64,000 nucleotides of DNA from Daphnia pulex (Eukaryota > Arthropoda > Branchiopoda > Diplostraca > Daphniidae). The stretch is from NCBI RefSeq assembly GCF_021134715.1, contig NC_060026.1:1426001-1490000 (forward strand). Direction: 5' to 3'. A program made the translations under genes and the position numbers. Below, piece by piece: positions 46,601 through 60,349 of the stretch (position 1 is its first letter; the number at the start of each line of letters is the position of its first letter). The notes beneath the pieces were generated by a model that was not told the origin of the DNA, made no database searches, and saw only the letters and a list, made by a program, of their open reading frames with translations.

Positions 46601-49600
46601 CGAATCATCCTCCGCAGCCAGCCAGAGATACAGGTATAAAAATAAAAATAAAAAGCCTTTTGGTTTTTATTTATACATTCACAAAGATGATGATTTGACC
46701 GATATCTATTTTTACGGAATTAAAAACAAAATAATTGTACCGTTGGGTTTTGGGCCGACGCAGGTGGCCGCTTTACAGGTGCTGGACGCCTTGCTGCTGA
46801 AATGTCGCCAGCTGACGGACGGCCCTCAGATGATGTCGGTCTTGATGGAGCAGCAAGATTTGGCCGAATTGATGTACGACGTCCTTTACGCTAACCATCT
46901 GCCGTTATTGGAGTAAGTTACACATTTCAATTTGTCCGGGATTCCGCTTGATGATATTCTCATTTCTTTTTCTTGGTGGACAGGTTCGCTTTGCGCTGTC
47001 TGCATCACTTGTCCCGCTGTCCGCCCTTTTTCCAGCACCGATGCGTCATCCTGGGCGTGGAGCCGCTACTGCGAGTCATTCCTCACCTGGCCGACAGCAA
47101 CGCCAGCGCCTTGAGTGGCGGACTGATCGTCGCCTACGCCGTCCACCTCCTCAGCGACATGCTCTCCAAGTAAAAAAATAAGAAAACATTTCCTCTTCTT
47201 CTTCCTACTTCTCTAATTGAGGAAGGAAGGAGCGACAATCAACTCGGCATCCCCCTTGAGATTATTTAGTTACGGGCAAAGAAAGTTTCGAGTGTTGTGT
47301 GTGGGGGGCGACGTATTTTTCCATCTCATCATTTTTCCTTTTTGTTGTTGTTGTTGTTGGGCCTCTATTTGTTTAATGGGAGAAAAGAGAGACCCCGGCG
47401 ACATGACATTGGACACAAATTTGTTTCTCTTTGCGTGGCCCAGTGTCGTAGCAACAAGGACAAATTAGGGATGCGGATCCCATTTCTTTCGTCCGCATCC
47501 ATCCTTTCTTATCCTGGCCGGATCGGCCACACGGAAGGAGAGAACCCTTGGCTAATAGAGAAACGGATGGGGGGGAACGACTCGCTCCGGGAGATGCCCA
47601 TTGGTCGCCCAGATGGCAAATAAAAGAATTGTGGGAATCTCTTTGAAAGAAATCATTAACTATTTGTTTGTTTGTTGTGTGTCGTGTGCTCATAACGACC
47701 TTAATCCGGAGAGAAAGAGAGGCCAGTCGAACTTGTTTCTGGGGGTTTTCTTTTATGATGATGCCGTGATCCGTCAAACTTTTTCCCGTGTGTGCCAACT
47801 TTTTGGGTGCTAGAGTTTTATCCACTTTTGGAGTTGTTGGGGGTAACAGTAAGAACACGCACGGAATAGTTATCCATCACGGGTTAGGGTGGGGACGTAG
47901 AGGCAGCAGGTGCGTCGTTCACACACACACATGGGCCGCCTATTGAGTTATATATAGCCGAGAAGAAAGAGAGAGAAAAACAGGAATAATGTACTAGATG
48001 CAAGTAGTAGAGTACCGCTGTTATTATTAATAAAATCCGCCCTGTGCACTCACGAGGAGGTGGCGCCGAGTTATGGCGCCGTCGCATGTCGCCTCGTTGA
48101 AATGGCGGGCGCCACTTTTTGACTCGCCCAGGACTGTCAAGTGGTGGTTCCGGAATGCCTTTCGAAATCTCAATCGATGGGGAGGACAAAGGACAATCAA
48201 ATTCCCCCGAATGAGTCCGGAATTTGATTTTGTTTCCATTAAATTCCAGCAAGTCATTCCGGAATAATTCCGGAAAACGATGGAATTCCGGAATTATTCC
48301 GGGGTGTAATGAAAAGGGGGACAAATTGGGGAATGTGATTCTTTTCCAGTTGGTCTTTTTTATTAATGAGAAATTGCTAATTATTTAATTGGTAGGTACG
48401 ACGGAGAAGAGTCGCTGCTGCAGCGGTGCGTCTCGTCGACGGATGAGTCGAATGGTGGATTCCACGTGGCCTGTCACATCGCCAACATGGCACTCGATTC
48501 GTGCGCTCTTCATTTGGAAACGGGTGGCGTTTACCTGGTGGCAGCACTCCTGGACAGGAAAAATCTGCCCGTGCCGATTCCGCTGGATCGTGTCTCTGAA
48601 TTGATCCGATCCTGCGTCAAATCGCTGGCTCCTCCCGACAAAAAGTATAAAAAGAGTCTCTTCCCTTTTATCTCAGATTTCAATCATTTCTCCTTTTTGA
48701 ATCAAAGGTGGAAGAGCGAAACGGGCAGGATCCATCTTCAAGGATTGATTCGGATGCTTTCTTCAGCTACCGGGTAAATAAGTTGATTGAAATAATTAGC
48801 CAATCGAAATGAGGGTGGAAACAAGAAAAAAAGAGGAAATTGAATTTTTCTTTTTTTATACTTCCCTTTTGCACCCGTGTCCAATCGATTCAGATTGATT
48901 GTCTACTTGACGGACGACCCTCGCGCTCGTTTGAGCTCCTACGCGTCGGCCAACAGCGCCCAACTAGCGTCCTACCAGGAGTCGCTCGATAAATTGATTG
49001 ATCTCATTGTCGCTACGATCGACGAGCTCATTACTGCGTTCCAGCAAGTACGTAACGTACAAAGAAACGGGAATAAAAAAATAAAATCACGTTTACCCCG
49101 TCAAGGTGGAGTCAAAAATCAATACTTTACTCCGTCCTTATTTTGTTTTGTTTGTTTTCTTTTACTGACAGGTCGACAAAGAATCTCTTTGGTCCGATTT
49201 CTTTCTTGTGCTGGTCCAATTAGCGACGGGCTCCGCCACTGGCGCCGGTTACGTCCAGGCGGCATTGAAAGCCGGTTTCTTGCTGAGTCGAGTCTACGAT
49301 GCCCGCAGAGGATCGAGCCCGGCGTCGGCTGAAAGGGACTCGGCGGATGAGCTCCTGACTTGGTTTCTGGCTCGCTCGCTCGACGGAAATCAGGAACAAC
49401 CGTTCGCATTGGCTCCTACCACCAGGATCCGCCACCACCACTACGCCACCCTCCGCGGTTTGGTCCGCTCCATTCCATCCGCCCTGGCGGAATGGTCCGA
49501 CTGGATCACCAACGATAAGAGGTCGCCGTTTGGAGCCAAGTGCTCCGCCCTCGTCTTGCTCTATCAGCTGGAATTATGCGAGACATCAAAGTAACAAGGC

Positions 49601-52600
49601 GAAGAAAGAGAAAAAGAAGAGAACAAGAAGAAGATGTGTGCGGTTGAATTGAACTTGCCGGAATTAATGATTGCGCTCGTGTTGTTCCGCATAGGGAAGC
49701 TCCGTTCGCCGGTGATCACTCGGAGGCCCTCCTGACGGCCGTTGGTGATTTGATGCTGACTCATTCCCCTTGCGACATGGACGATCCCGATCTTCTCCGC
49801 TCCGTCTGGTTCCTCATTGCCGTAAGGTTTTATTTTCGCCGAGACTTTTGTGATCTGATTTGATTTCTCATTCGCCTTTTGGGCTCATGACGACGTCTGA
49901 CAAATGATTTTCTAATTGGACTTGGCAACAATGGGGGTGCCCTCCCTTTTCTTCTTCTTCCACTCGCATGCAGAGGTACAGTGATGGATTCCACGAAGCC
50001 TCGAAAGCTTTTGTCCATCTGGTGAAATGGTTCCAGCCCAATGGCTCGCTTCTGCTGCCGTGGCTCCGTCGCATTTACACGCCCCATCTGTCTCTAATGC
50101 GATGGGCCTTTGCACTCAAGGATATCGCCTCCTACTTGGGATCTTACATGGTATGTATAGCTGCTCCTGCTGTCTATATCCGCTCGCTCCTGACAGTCTA
50201 CTACTTCATTACCGACAACGACGCCGCGCGCCATATGGCGGCAGGAGCAGTTCATCATCAAAGAAGCTGAGCCAAGAGTCTCAGCTTTTTTACATCCATC
50301 CTTTTACATCCATTTCCTTCCCTACTACTACTACTGCTACATCTTCTTTTTATTTTTAGATCCTTCTGTGGATCGATGAAGATGATGTCGATGGTAAAAA
50401 GGCCACAACTCTGGTCAACTTGTGTCTGGAAAGATCCGACGATGTTTTGCTCCTGAGCGTTTTCGTAAGTTTTCCATTTCATTTTGCCGAGTTTTATTTT
50501 ATTTTTATTTTTATTTTAAATTTTTCAATCAAGGATTTGGCTTTCCACGAAGATGCCGGCGTCAGCTGTTGTGTGGCTTCCATTTTGGAGCGAGTGGCCG
50601 CCGGAAGCGAGTCGATGAGAGTGGCCATTGGCCGGATGATCAAGTACAACATTCCGCGATTCCTCCGTCTGACAGACGTCACTGATGACAATTACTGTAA
50701 CATCATTATAACATCTGGCATTACTACTATTTGCTCCTGTGATCTAGCTGTGCACTATAGTAATCCACTATCCCTTCCTCCTCTCTGTCGCCCAGCTCGA
50801 TTGATAGGATCTTTACGTCTGCTCTGTCGCCTGTCGTCATCAAGTCGTCAACGCTCCGGGCTACCGGTGGCGGATGCTGTCATCTCGGACGATTCGATTT
50901 CTGCTTGGAGGGATCCCGCCATCGTCGCCGCCCTCGTCTCGTTCCTGCCCCGCACCATTCGCTTTGGCCAGCACCAGGTGACGATGACTTTCTTTCTTTC
51001 TTATTTATTTTTTATTTATTTCTGGTGGGGTTGGTCCCGATCGATTTTCTCAAGACTTGTTTATCGCCCACCCAGACCCCGTTTCTTTTTTTTTTTCCAT
51101 CCCACTCGCCCAATCTCTTTTGTTTATTTCGTTCCAGACGCTTTTTAGATTAAGAGCAGAGCAGAAGCTCAGAAAATCCCAGTGTGTTCGAGTGTGTACA
51201 GCTTTTATCGATCTTATCTCTCCTTTATGATAATAACGAGAGCGTGAATCGATTTGACTTCCAAGCTGGATGCTTTTGTTGTTGTCCGGTTTTTATCCTT
51301 TTGACTCTTGAGCGAGATGTTATATAAGTTGAAAGGCTAACTTCTAGCTGCTCCCTCCTCAAACTGTCTACGTAACTTGTGTGAATAATTAATCATTAAG
51401 ATCTCTCTGACGTTTTCTCCATTTCCAACGCTCCTGCTGATGTGCTGCTACTCCGGCGTGTGATGTGTTATGCAGGTGAAATTGGGCGCGATGGATCTCT
51501 GGTCTTGGAGTTGCCGCTACTTGGAGTCGGTGCTGCTCTTGTCTGTAACCGAAACGACTCCATCCCCTTCATCTCGTGGTAATTTCCCTCCCTCTCTCTC
51601 TCTGTCCGTCTGGAGGATTGAGAGATGATGTCATTACTTATTCCGACGTCACTAATCACTCGTTTTATTTTATTGATTGACTGTTTGCCTGTTTGGCCCC
51701 CTACTAGTGCTCTGTCAAATTGTGATGGAAAATCGAAGTTTCATCGAATTTGTCGACGAGATTTATGGACGGGATGAGCTTCCAGTCTGGCGAAACGTGG
51801 CCCAATTGGTGGCGGCCATGGCCGCTTTCCATCATCTCCACCGACTAAAGGTCAGATTGTCGTCTACGACGTTGATATTTATCTAAGTCCTTCGTCGTTC
51901 ACTTTTGCTGACTATCGTGGAAAAATTGTTTTTCCAAAAGTTGTTGGAGTCCGAGAGTGGGGCGCACACTTTGTGTACAAGTTTCGGACTCGACTCGATA
52001 GGGGGCCAGGAGCTTTTCCCCTCCACCCATTCAAAACTCTCTCCTCTTTCATCCGGCAGCCCAACACACACAACCCTATGGCCGGTTTTTCCTCTCTATC
52101 TTCTTCCTTTCTTCTTTGGCTGGGGTCTAAATACGAACCGCTGAACGCACCAAATCGATAGCAGAGAGAGAGACGGACCTTCTTCAAACCCCTCTATACC
52201 CTTTTTCTCTCCCTCCAGCACCCCGAGGGCGGAGGCCAATAATGCCTCGTCTGCTCCTTGACGGGTTGGTGAGGATGCGAGGGGTGGGTGATGATGGTGA
52301 AAATTCTCTCGCCTGAACGAACTCTGCTCGGGCGGTTTTTCTCTTCTTTTTTTCCATCGCTGGATGGATGGATAGATGTAGATGGTTGGATGGATGGATG
52401 GATTGAAGGAGCGAATAAGAAGACGTGTGTGTGTGCGCTCATCGTCCGTCATAAGCTCCGCTCACAATAGTTGTCCTCCCCCTCATCTCTTCCGTCTTGG
52501 CTTTTCGCCCAGTTTCATCTTCTTCTTCTTTAGCAAAAGTTCTACTAACCGAAATAAGAACTCACAAAAGAAAACGTAAAGGGGGGGACATCCCACATCC

Positions 52601-53817
52601 GACAGCACACAAAGTGTCCATTTTCACTTGTCTTACATCGGCCCAGCTATTCCATTGTTCGATTTTGAAAAACATAGAAAAATGAACCAAAAATTATTTA
52701 GTCGCTTTAGTTTTGATGGGCCAAGATGAACGATTCTCACTAAATAATAATAGAACAAAACTTTCTGTGATGTAACGGGCCGTGCATCATTGATTTACCA
52801 TAAAAAAAGTTGTTGTTGTTTTTTCTGGTGGTGCCAAAACGGTACACTGGGATAGACTTTGGTGGCTGGGTGGGGGTGGTGTATGTATAAGGAGGAGCTA
52901 GAATGGGAGCCAGAGCCAGCTGTTACTGCTGTTGTTGTACTACCAAACAACAATGCTCCGAGTGGCGTTTGTGTCGGACAAACCCCCCCACCACCCAAAT
53001 CATTGATCCATATGCTCGTTGTGGGACTCATGGGTAGACTCTCGCTCGTATCCAGCCAGTCGGATTTTCTTGATGATTTTCTTTCTCTTTTGTTCTCTCT
53101 CGCTCGACATTATCAATAGGTCATTTCGCCCGTTCGTGTTTCCATGGCCCGTCTCAGCAGAAAGCTGACGGCTGGATTAGTCGGGATGGACGGCGAAGCT
53201 GCCGAGTCGCTGGATGTTATCCTTCAGCTGCTCGACTGGCTATTACGCGATGCTACTCCCGACGACGACGACGATCCGGTCACTCCCACGACTACCAACC
53301 GACGTCTACTTATCGATCCTTCACTGGAAGATGACGACAGAGACCCAGTGAACCAGCAGCCACACCACCGTTATTGCAGCCAGGAGAGGAATGGTTTGCT
53401 GGAACACTTGTGGTCCACGTTGGTCAACTGGACGATGCGCAGTGCCGATGGGTCGACGACCAAGAACCGAATTTTCGCCTGTCTCTCGCAACTGATGCGC
53501 TCCTGTCAGCGATCACTTCCGCCCGCCCAGTTCGCCTTGCTGGCCGCCCAGCCCTGGAATTACATGGTCGTGGTCGACGCCGTCCGCTCTCCGTCGTCGT
53601 CCAGCGTGGAAGCCGTCCAGTTGGCCACGGCATTGATCCGCCACTCGAAGCAGACACTCAAATCTTGCGGTATCAACTCGTACACACATTTCAGCGCCAA
53701 AATTCAAACGTTGAATAATTCAAATGACCAAACTACTTTTTACATGTCCGTTTAGGAGCTCACCCATGGTCTACCCAACTGGAAGAGACACTGAGTCGAC
53801 ATCCGCCTTCACAGTAA
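43619..53817 (+). CDS. MEI1/PRD1-like meiotic recombination initiation protein (tentative)
   Basis: Twenty exons join in phase: 43,619-43,907, 44,068-44,186, 45,579-45,687, 46,034-46,243, 46,479-46,633, 46,764-46,912, 46,984-47,169, 48,396-48,644, 48,708-48,773, 48,894-49,047, 49,172-49,590, 49,695-49,821, 49,974-50,150, 50,360-50,464, 50,534-50,696, 50,796-50,977, 51,476-51,578, 51,708-51,850, 53,120-53,669 and 53,756-53,817. The product has 1,238 aa, close to vertebrate MEI1. It is almost wholly alpha-helical and Leu-rich with irregular ARM/HEAT-like repeats, for example 'FALRCLHHLSRCPPFFQHRC' and 'AALQVLDALLLKCRQL'. It has no signal peptide, membrane segment or catalytic motif. MEI1 and plant PRD1 help SPO11 form meiotic double-strand breaks. 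The family call rests on size and helical-repeat character, so another large ARM-repeat protein is possible. The exon structure itself is well supported. A further small exon in the 44,187-45,578 intron cannot be excluded. Confidence 0.5.
48259..48302. repeat. CCGGAAT inverted repeat in an intron
   Basis: CCGGAATAATTCCGG (48,259-48,273) and its reverse complement CCGGAATTATTCCGG (48,288-48,302) flank a 14-nt loop, forming a strong potential hairpin in the intron before exon 8 of the MEI1-like gene. I see no associated coding or splice role. Confidence 0.7.
52363..52408. repeat. (GGAT)n-type microsatellite
   Basis: Imperfect TGGATGGATGGA repeats in the 1.3-kb intron before exon 19 of the MEI1-like gene. 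Confidence 0.7.
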
Positions 53818-56800
53818 CAGTAAAGAAAAACAAAACTTTTCTTTGAGAGTTTCAAAGAAGATTAAGAGTGTCGTCATTGTCACGTTTCATCACTTGTTTC
53901 ATTGCTCATTCCGCCAGTGTTTCCTCGGGATTTTTATTCTTTTCTTTTGTAGCGCTGGAAAATATATATTATACACACACAGAGAGACACACACATGCGT
54001 GTTATACGTAGTGTGTGTAAGGCCCCGGAGCTATGGAAGAACATCCACCCTCCCTATGTGATAGTGACCGACCCATGGGCTCCGTTGGTTTCTTAATGCG
54101 CAAGCGCCGCCGCTGCCGTTCGGCGGTTCCCATTTTCTCTCCCGAGAGGAGAGAAAATGTACCGTTAGGTCGACCCTTTGGAAAGAAAAGAACCAAACAG
54201 GCAAGGGAGGAGACATGGATGGAAAAAAGGGGGAGGAGCCGGACTCCCTCTGAGAAATTCTCTTCATGGGATGGCGATACGGACGGTGGAATCGGTAGTC
54301 GAGGGTGTTGCTGCCAAGCCAGACGGACGTGCGTTCATTTGTTCCTTCTCTTGCAAAAGTTGTTTGTGTGTCGATTATTTGCCAACTCCATAGGATATTT
54401 GTAACTACACACACAATATCTAGACATCAAAAGATATATTTTTAGTCGCATCCCGACCAGACTGCGACCGGCTGCGCACAACCAAAAACAAGTGAGAGAA
54501 AATTGTATTTCTTCTTCTTTTTTCCTTCTTCTTGTACATGGCGAGTGGTGGTGTGTCTGTCTGTGTCGGCTAGGATCCGCAAGATTGGCCATGTGTGTTG
54601 TTACGACTTCCGGCCAACTCGAGTGTTATAATCCTTGAGAAAAATAAATAAAAATTGAGCCAACACAATTTTTTCAGTAGGTAAAAAATAAAAAAAAAAG
54701 GGAAATTTTTTAAAAAGTCGCGTGAAAAATTCAACCGAGCGAAACAAACTAAAAAAAAAAGTAAAAATTTCGAAACTTTTTCGCGTGTGTGTGTATGGCG
54801 TCGCCCTGCGTGTCCAGGGCGACGACGCCGTCGGAGAGAGAGACGCCATTTCTCTTTATTCTCCCCCCACCCCTTGTACACATCCCACCCAGCACATATA
54901 GATAGATATCGACAACCGATAGATGATTAGATTGAGAGTACACACCCCATAAGTCTCCAAGGAGAACTGGAACGTTGGAAGGACACACACAAAATTTGCT
55001 GCTCCACTTCTATTTCGGACACCCAAATGTCGACGTGTTGGTGTAGCAGCACAAGTCAGCAATCAATTATTCAACACGACCGTGTCAAAACGTCAAGACA
55101 TTTACAACTGAAAATGAACGTTCCATCTGCATAATCTAAATTTACTTATCCACACACAGAGCGCCAAAGCAAATTCTCCTGCATGTGTATAGACCTACTA
55201 CACCATCACGTATATATAGTGTACGAGTCCATTAACCTAATGGCTTTCTTCCTATATACGACAGCCAACTGATATAGTTAGACTAGCTGTTTGCTTTCGG
55301 TCAACAAAAACCAGGAGCGTTTCTTTTTGACGAATTACACACACACAAACCAGTGGCCTATATGAGAGACAATCAATTTAAAAGCAAAAGAGAAAAATAA
55401 TGAAATTAAACTTGGCACATTGACGGCCGTCGTGATAGTAGTAGGCGAACTTTTTTGGGGGGAAATGAACTAGTTTCGTGCAATAAACCACACCGACGGC
55501 CATCATCATCATTAGTTTGGAAGGAGGATCCTGGACTTTTTCAAGTCTTAACTTTGTGCGGTTTTTTGCTCGACTTTGGTCGCTAGATGTGTGTGTGTCG
55601 TCCCGCGTGTGCTCTTGCGGTTTGACTCTCTGTTAAGAAAAAAAGAAAGAAGGAAGGGTCTGAAAGTTATTTTTTTCTTCTTTTCGTTCGGGTGTCGTCA
55701 CGCAGCTCTGCGTTCGTTCACTGCCGACTGCACATGGCTGAACGTACTACACACAATTCAGCGCCCAAGCTTGCCAGTTTCCATTTGGGAAATTGAAAAT
55801 TCTATATAGCTAGCCGAATTGAGTTCATTTCCAAGCCCCCCCCCCCCCGACATACAGAGATACGACCATTATTCACGAAATTTTTTTAAAAAAAGAAAAA
55901 GAAACAAACATGACAGTCGCCTAGTGAGAGATATTTATAAAAATTGGGAGACATATATAAAAACGGGAGAAAAGGGCGTTGTTAGAGAGGACGCTGAATT
56001 TCATCATCACTCCTCGTTTCCTTTTCGTTTACAGCGTGTGCTGCGCAGTCAGACTTAATAATGTGTCTAAAATGCTTTAAAAAAAAAAGAGTCCATTCGT
56101 CACAGGCGTTATACGGTGTCTCAGCAGACGCACATATTTCGGGAGATTATCCATCATCCGTCTCTGTTGGATTTTCTGGGGAAAAAAGTTACATAACTCC
56201 CGCCATTTCTTTTTTTTCAATCCTTGAAGTGAAATATGCCGTCTGCTATTATATTATTCACATCCACACCCTGTGGATGTCCGGTATATAGTTAAAACAC
56301 ATTTTTATCGCACAACAACAACAACACACAAAGTCAGTGAACCGTTGGTCCATAATCTTGCTCGTATGTAACATAATAATAATGCTGGTTCATGTTGGCC
56401 TAGAGCAGTCCCCGGCCATCACCAGGCTACTGAAATGTGCAGAGTAGTAGCTAGGTAAATCCACTCAAATCATGTGTGTACGCACGTCACTGTCTCTTTT
56501 TTCTAAATTTTATTTACAAGTGTATGAAATTGCCATGGTATTCGGCCAATCGGAATGTATTTGTCAACATTCTTTTTGTTTTATTCTTTTATTCCATGTG
56601 TGAAGGCCATTTTAGCAGACAGCCGACAGTGACTCTAGCAGCCGACGCACTACGCGGATTGAGTTTGTCATTTGTTCTTCATCTTGGCGCCCCCACCCCA
56701 ATAAAAACTGTGCCACCCTTCAACGACTACAAACGTAAACAGAACGTACACACATATATATTCTTCGCCCTAGCAGTTTATATTGGGTGTATCTTGTGTG

Positions 56801-56848
56801 TTGTGTTACGAGTGTGTGAGTGTGTCTTTTGGGGGTGGTGGTGTAATA
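53818..56848. other. Intergenic, short repeats only
   Basis: No exon with splice support was found. A perfect 11-bp inverted repeat (CATTTTCTCTC, 7-nt spacer, complement) lies at 54,131-54,159. Several (CA)n tracts occur, and a run of about 12 Cs lies near 55,838-55,849. The 3' end of the MEI1-like gene falls somewhere after 53,817. Confidence 0.4.
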
Positions 56849-57118
56849 ATGGCGGCCTCCATTGCAGCTCTGCCAACAGCGGCGCACAATAACAGTATCA
56901 ACAACAATGGTGGCAACAACATGAGTGAAAAAGCAGCCAAGCAATCAGAGCAGTGCAGTAGCAGCAGCGATTCGGAAATGATGAGCATTTCACTGCAAAT
57001 GGAAGAACCCACCAACAATGAAATGACTTCCACTGGCAGCATCGCAGACGAGGCGTCCCCCATCGAATCATTGAAACCCATCATCACAATTAGCGGCAGT
57101 TTCACTGACGGTAACTCG
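56849..57118 (+). CDS. Probable first coding exon of an unknown Ser/Asn-rich protein
   Basis: The ATG at 56,849 has A at -3 and G at +4. The exon encodes 90 aa (MAASIAALPTAAHNNSINNN, then a Ser/Glu/Met-rich acidic stretch, then 'LKPIITISGSFTDGNS') and ends at a strong GTAAGT donor in phase 0. Low complexity and acidic Ser-rich composition suggest an intrinsically disordered N-terminus. No next exon could be found in the window with confidence, so the gene probably continues beyond 64,000. The family is not recognised. Confidence 0.45.
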
Positions 57119-60100
57119 GTAAGTACAATGTGTTTGCACACACCAAATCAAACACGTATACTTGTTAAAAACAAATCTGCTTCTTTTTCGTAAATCTCTC
57201 TAGCTCCCTGCTGTTTGTTTAGGGTGTGTTCGACAACACCTCAACCTCCCACACTCGCAGACTTTTCCTCCAAGGCTGTGGTGTTTGTTTTTCTTCCCCG
57301 GTCCTGGGCTGTGTGTGTGTCCCTGTGATTACGGTTTATGCTGTTTGTTCAGGTCTACCACTCCAAAGTGTGATTCTGTTTCGCTTTTGGAAAACGACAG
57401 TAGCTGTATTTGAAGGCAGCTCAGCAGCCCTTTTTGCTATTTGTAGTGGAAACAAATCAAGTCGACTGGCACTCACAAACAGCCAGCCCATTCAAGAAAA
57501 GGGGGGCAGTAGCACCACTAAAGCTTCTCTCTTCGTGTCAGTTTGCCCCTCCCAAATTGGGATCTTGATTGTTGACAGATCCTTCTTACGAAATGTGCAT
57601 TGCAGCTCCACATTTCTTGCTTCAAGGCTGATTGACGTCGAGAGCTGACTTTCATTACGGCTGGGGAGACGCCAGCAGACGCCATTGAAGCGTCTTGTTT
57701 CCGTGTCGTCCCTCGACGACGACGACGCCCCTGTTTGATATGGGAACTTTTGGCTTCCATGTGTGTAACAGGATATCTGATTGCTTTCCTTCTTTGTGTT
57801 TTAGATATTTAAACAGTCGTCGTTTTGGTTCATTTGCCGCTCGGGGGGGAGAATGTTTCCTTTTAAATTTCATTTGTTTCCACAACTTGATGGTTGTATA
57901 ATGAGCCGCTTAGAATAGGAAACACAGGAGTCACTTTAGAAAAGTTTTTCCAACCAATTCTTTCGGTAGAACTATCAGGAACTTTCCACTCTCTCCGAGT
58001 GATTAAGTCGCAGGGATTTTCCAATAATAGAACGGGCGGGATTGTTACGTGCGTGACGTGTAATACACGGGGAGGAGGATCGATCGATTGGCGTCGTCGA
58101 AAGATCACGGAGACAGACGATTTTTATGTGTGTACATTTCCCTTTTTTTTTGTGATTCGGCCAATTGGAAGAGCACCGTTTCCATGGGTGCTAAATCCCT
58201 ACAACTTCAGTCTACGGTTGACAGACTCTCTGCTCCCAGATTCTCGGCGTGAGTGTAGCAACAGCAGTCAGCTGTGTAAAGGGTTAGTAAGGTCGTCCCG
58301 ATCTGAATCAATCATCAGCTTTCTCTGCCGTGTGACGTCACACAGCTAGCAGCCCGTCAAGATCGATCGGAACATTTTTGAAAAATTTCTACCCGTCACT
58401 TGTTAGTGAAAATTGCAGACAATTTCCAACCCAAATGGACAAACCGTTGGTTCTCCATTTGGTTTTCTTATTTGCTCACGCAACGAAAATATTTTTTTAA
58501 AAAAGAAAAATTCCTTTTTTTCTTTTTATGGCGGAATCTTCTGCCCGGCGGACACACACACACAATGTGATGGTAGGGGAAGGAGGCTTTTCGGTCGGGA
58601 GTGTGTGTGGAAAAGACAACAGCTGGGGTCGGTCTTGTCGTCTCCTTTCACGACTGCTGCTGCTGCTGCTGCGGCTCTCACATACACAATTCTGGAAAGG
58701 AGGGCAACGACGTTTCGTATATAAATCCTGACGACGTAGACAGTATTTTCCCATCCAATAGGAAAGCGGCCGCAGGATATGTACAAAAAGAGCCCAGGAT
58801 AGTGGTGTGTTGTTCCTGGGTTCGGCCATTTAAAAATGGACGCGCTCCGTTTCTTCTTAACTTTTCTGTTTGAATCATTTCGTCTGGTCAAGGCCGACTA
58901 ACTGTTTTTCGAATTTCGCGCCATGACTGGGTAGATTTGAAATTCGTTTTCGGGACTGATGAATATTGACGTAGCCCTTTTTATTTTTAAATAGCAGCAG
59001 CTTTTTGTCAGCTAACACAAAAATAGGATTCCAGCTTGGCTCGTCGTCGTGAAAAACGCATTACACAGCGTTGCTGCTGCGGCTGCAAAATTTTTATTTA
59101 TTCAAATTTGATGACGAAAGAGTCTCTTCAACGCCATCAATTCTCTTTTGTATTCCGCTCGGCTGATGATGGATTCCACTTTTGTCTAATTCCAAAGCGA
59201 TTCACAAAAGAGATGAATGCATTTTTAACGAGAACATTGCTGACGACGAGTGTCCATAAATCTATAAAAGAAACAGAACGTAACACATACCCAGACGTTT
59301 TTTTATTTTTTCAAAATGGCGTTCAATGATTCAAACGACTTCGTGTATATCTCCATCTAAGTATCGATCGGGAGCCTCATAATGCACACACAATTTCGTC
59401 CTTTCTCGTTTGAAATCCTCTTTTATAACATGATCTTTTCAATTTGAATAATGGAATCGGCTTTTCTCGTGAATTCTCGCTCCCGCGTTTCATGTTTTTT
59501 CCTCAGACTCTCATCTCTTCTTTTATGCTGCTGTGCTGAGCTTCGTTCTGTTTTTTGTTTGTTCACGCACAATTCCCGAGAGAGTCTGAGCAACTCTTCG
59601 GAGGCCTCGTTTGGGCGAGAGAAGATATAATGGTGGCCGCCATCTTTGTTGTCGAGTTTTGCCACCACCACCTTTTGTCTTTCAGAAACATAAGTTTTGG
59701 GAGAGATTTTTTAAAGAAACATTTTAAAAATGGCTAATTTGGAGGGAGAGATTTTCCAACGGTTTCAGCACGAGTCACACACGTGGTCTCTAGGGAACCG
59801 GATGTATCGATTGATTCGTCCAATCAATTTTTTAAAAATTCTGTAAACTGGTAGAATTTTCGAAAACCAGTTGAACTAGTTTCAATTCAATTAGAACAAA
59901 AATTTTCATCAAATTATCTCGACCACGTGCTTTGATTGAATTGCGAAACGTGGTTTTAAATAGCCAACGACATTTCCACCCTCCCATGTAACCCCCCCAA
60001 CCACCCCCTCCATTGAGCCAATCAAAAGTCATTTAGACCTACGATTCTCATTCGTCCAAAAACAAACACGAGGGAAGGGGTAAGCACCGATCTCCAAGAT

Positions 60101-60175
60101 GAGCCAAAGAAAATTGGTTGTCTGTGGTCAGTGAATCGTTTGGGTAGAAGGTGGTCGCGTGTGTGTCGTTCCTCA
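57119..60175. other. Probable intron or intergenic, nothing recognised
   Basis: Many short open frames but no pair with matching splice sites. Contains (CA)n and CTG-type microsatellites near 58,555 and 58,655. Confidence 0.35.
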
Positions 60176-60349
60176 ATGTCGCCCTCATCATCCGCTGCCA
60201 CCGCCATGATGTCGACGACCACCACGTTGACCATGTTCGAAACGTGTTGCACGATGGACCAGTGGCAGCAGATCGGCTACTTTTCTTACAAGGCTAAACT
60301 AAGACAGGATATTAACGACGATTGGATCGATATCGATCACGACATTTGG
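60176..60349 (+). CDS. Probable alternative first exon of an unknown protein
   Basis: A 58-codon exon starting MSPSSSAATAMMSTTTTLTM, continuing 'FETCCTMDQWQQIGYFSYKA' and ending 'WIDIDHDIW' before a strong GTGAGT donor, phase 0. The first ATG has weak context. The ATGATG at 60,206 has the better GCCACCGCC context and may be the true start. The second half is ordered-looking, rich in Trp, Asp and aromatic residues. Because it ends in the same phase as the exon at 56,849, both may be alternative starts of one gene that continues past the window. The family is not recognised. Confidence 0.4.

Noticed and set aside
47949..47965. MEF2-like TTATATATAG in an intron of the MEI1-like gene
   Set aside because: Such AT-rich matches are expected by chance and nothing else marks a muscle enhancer here.
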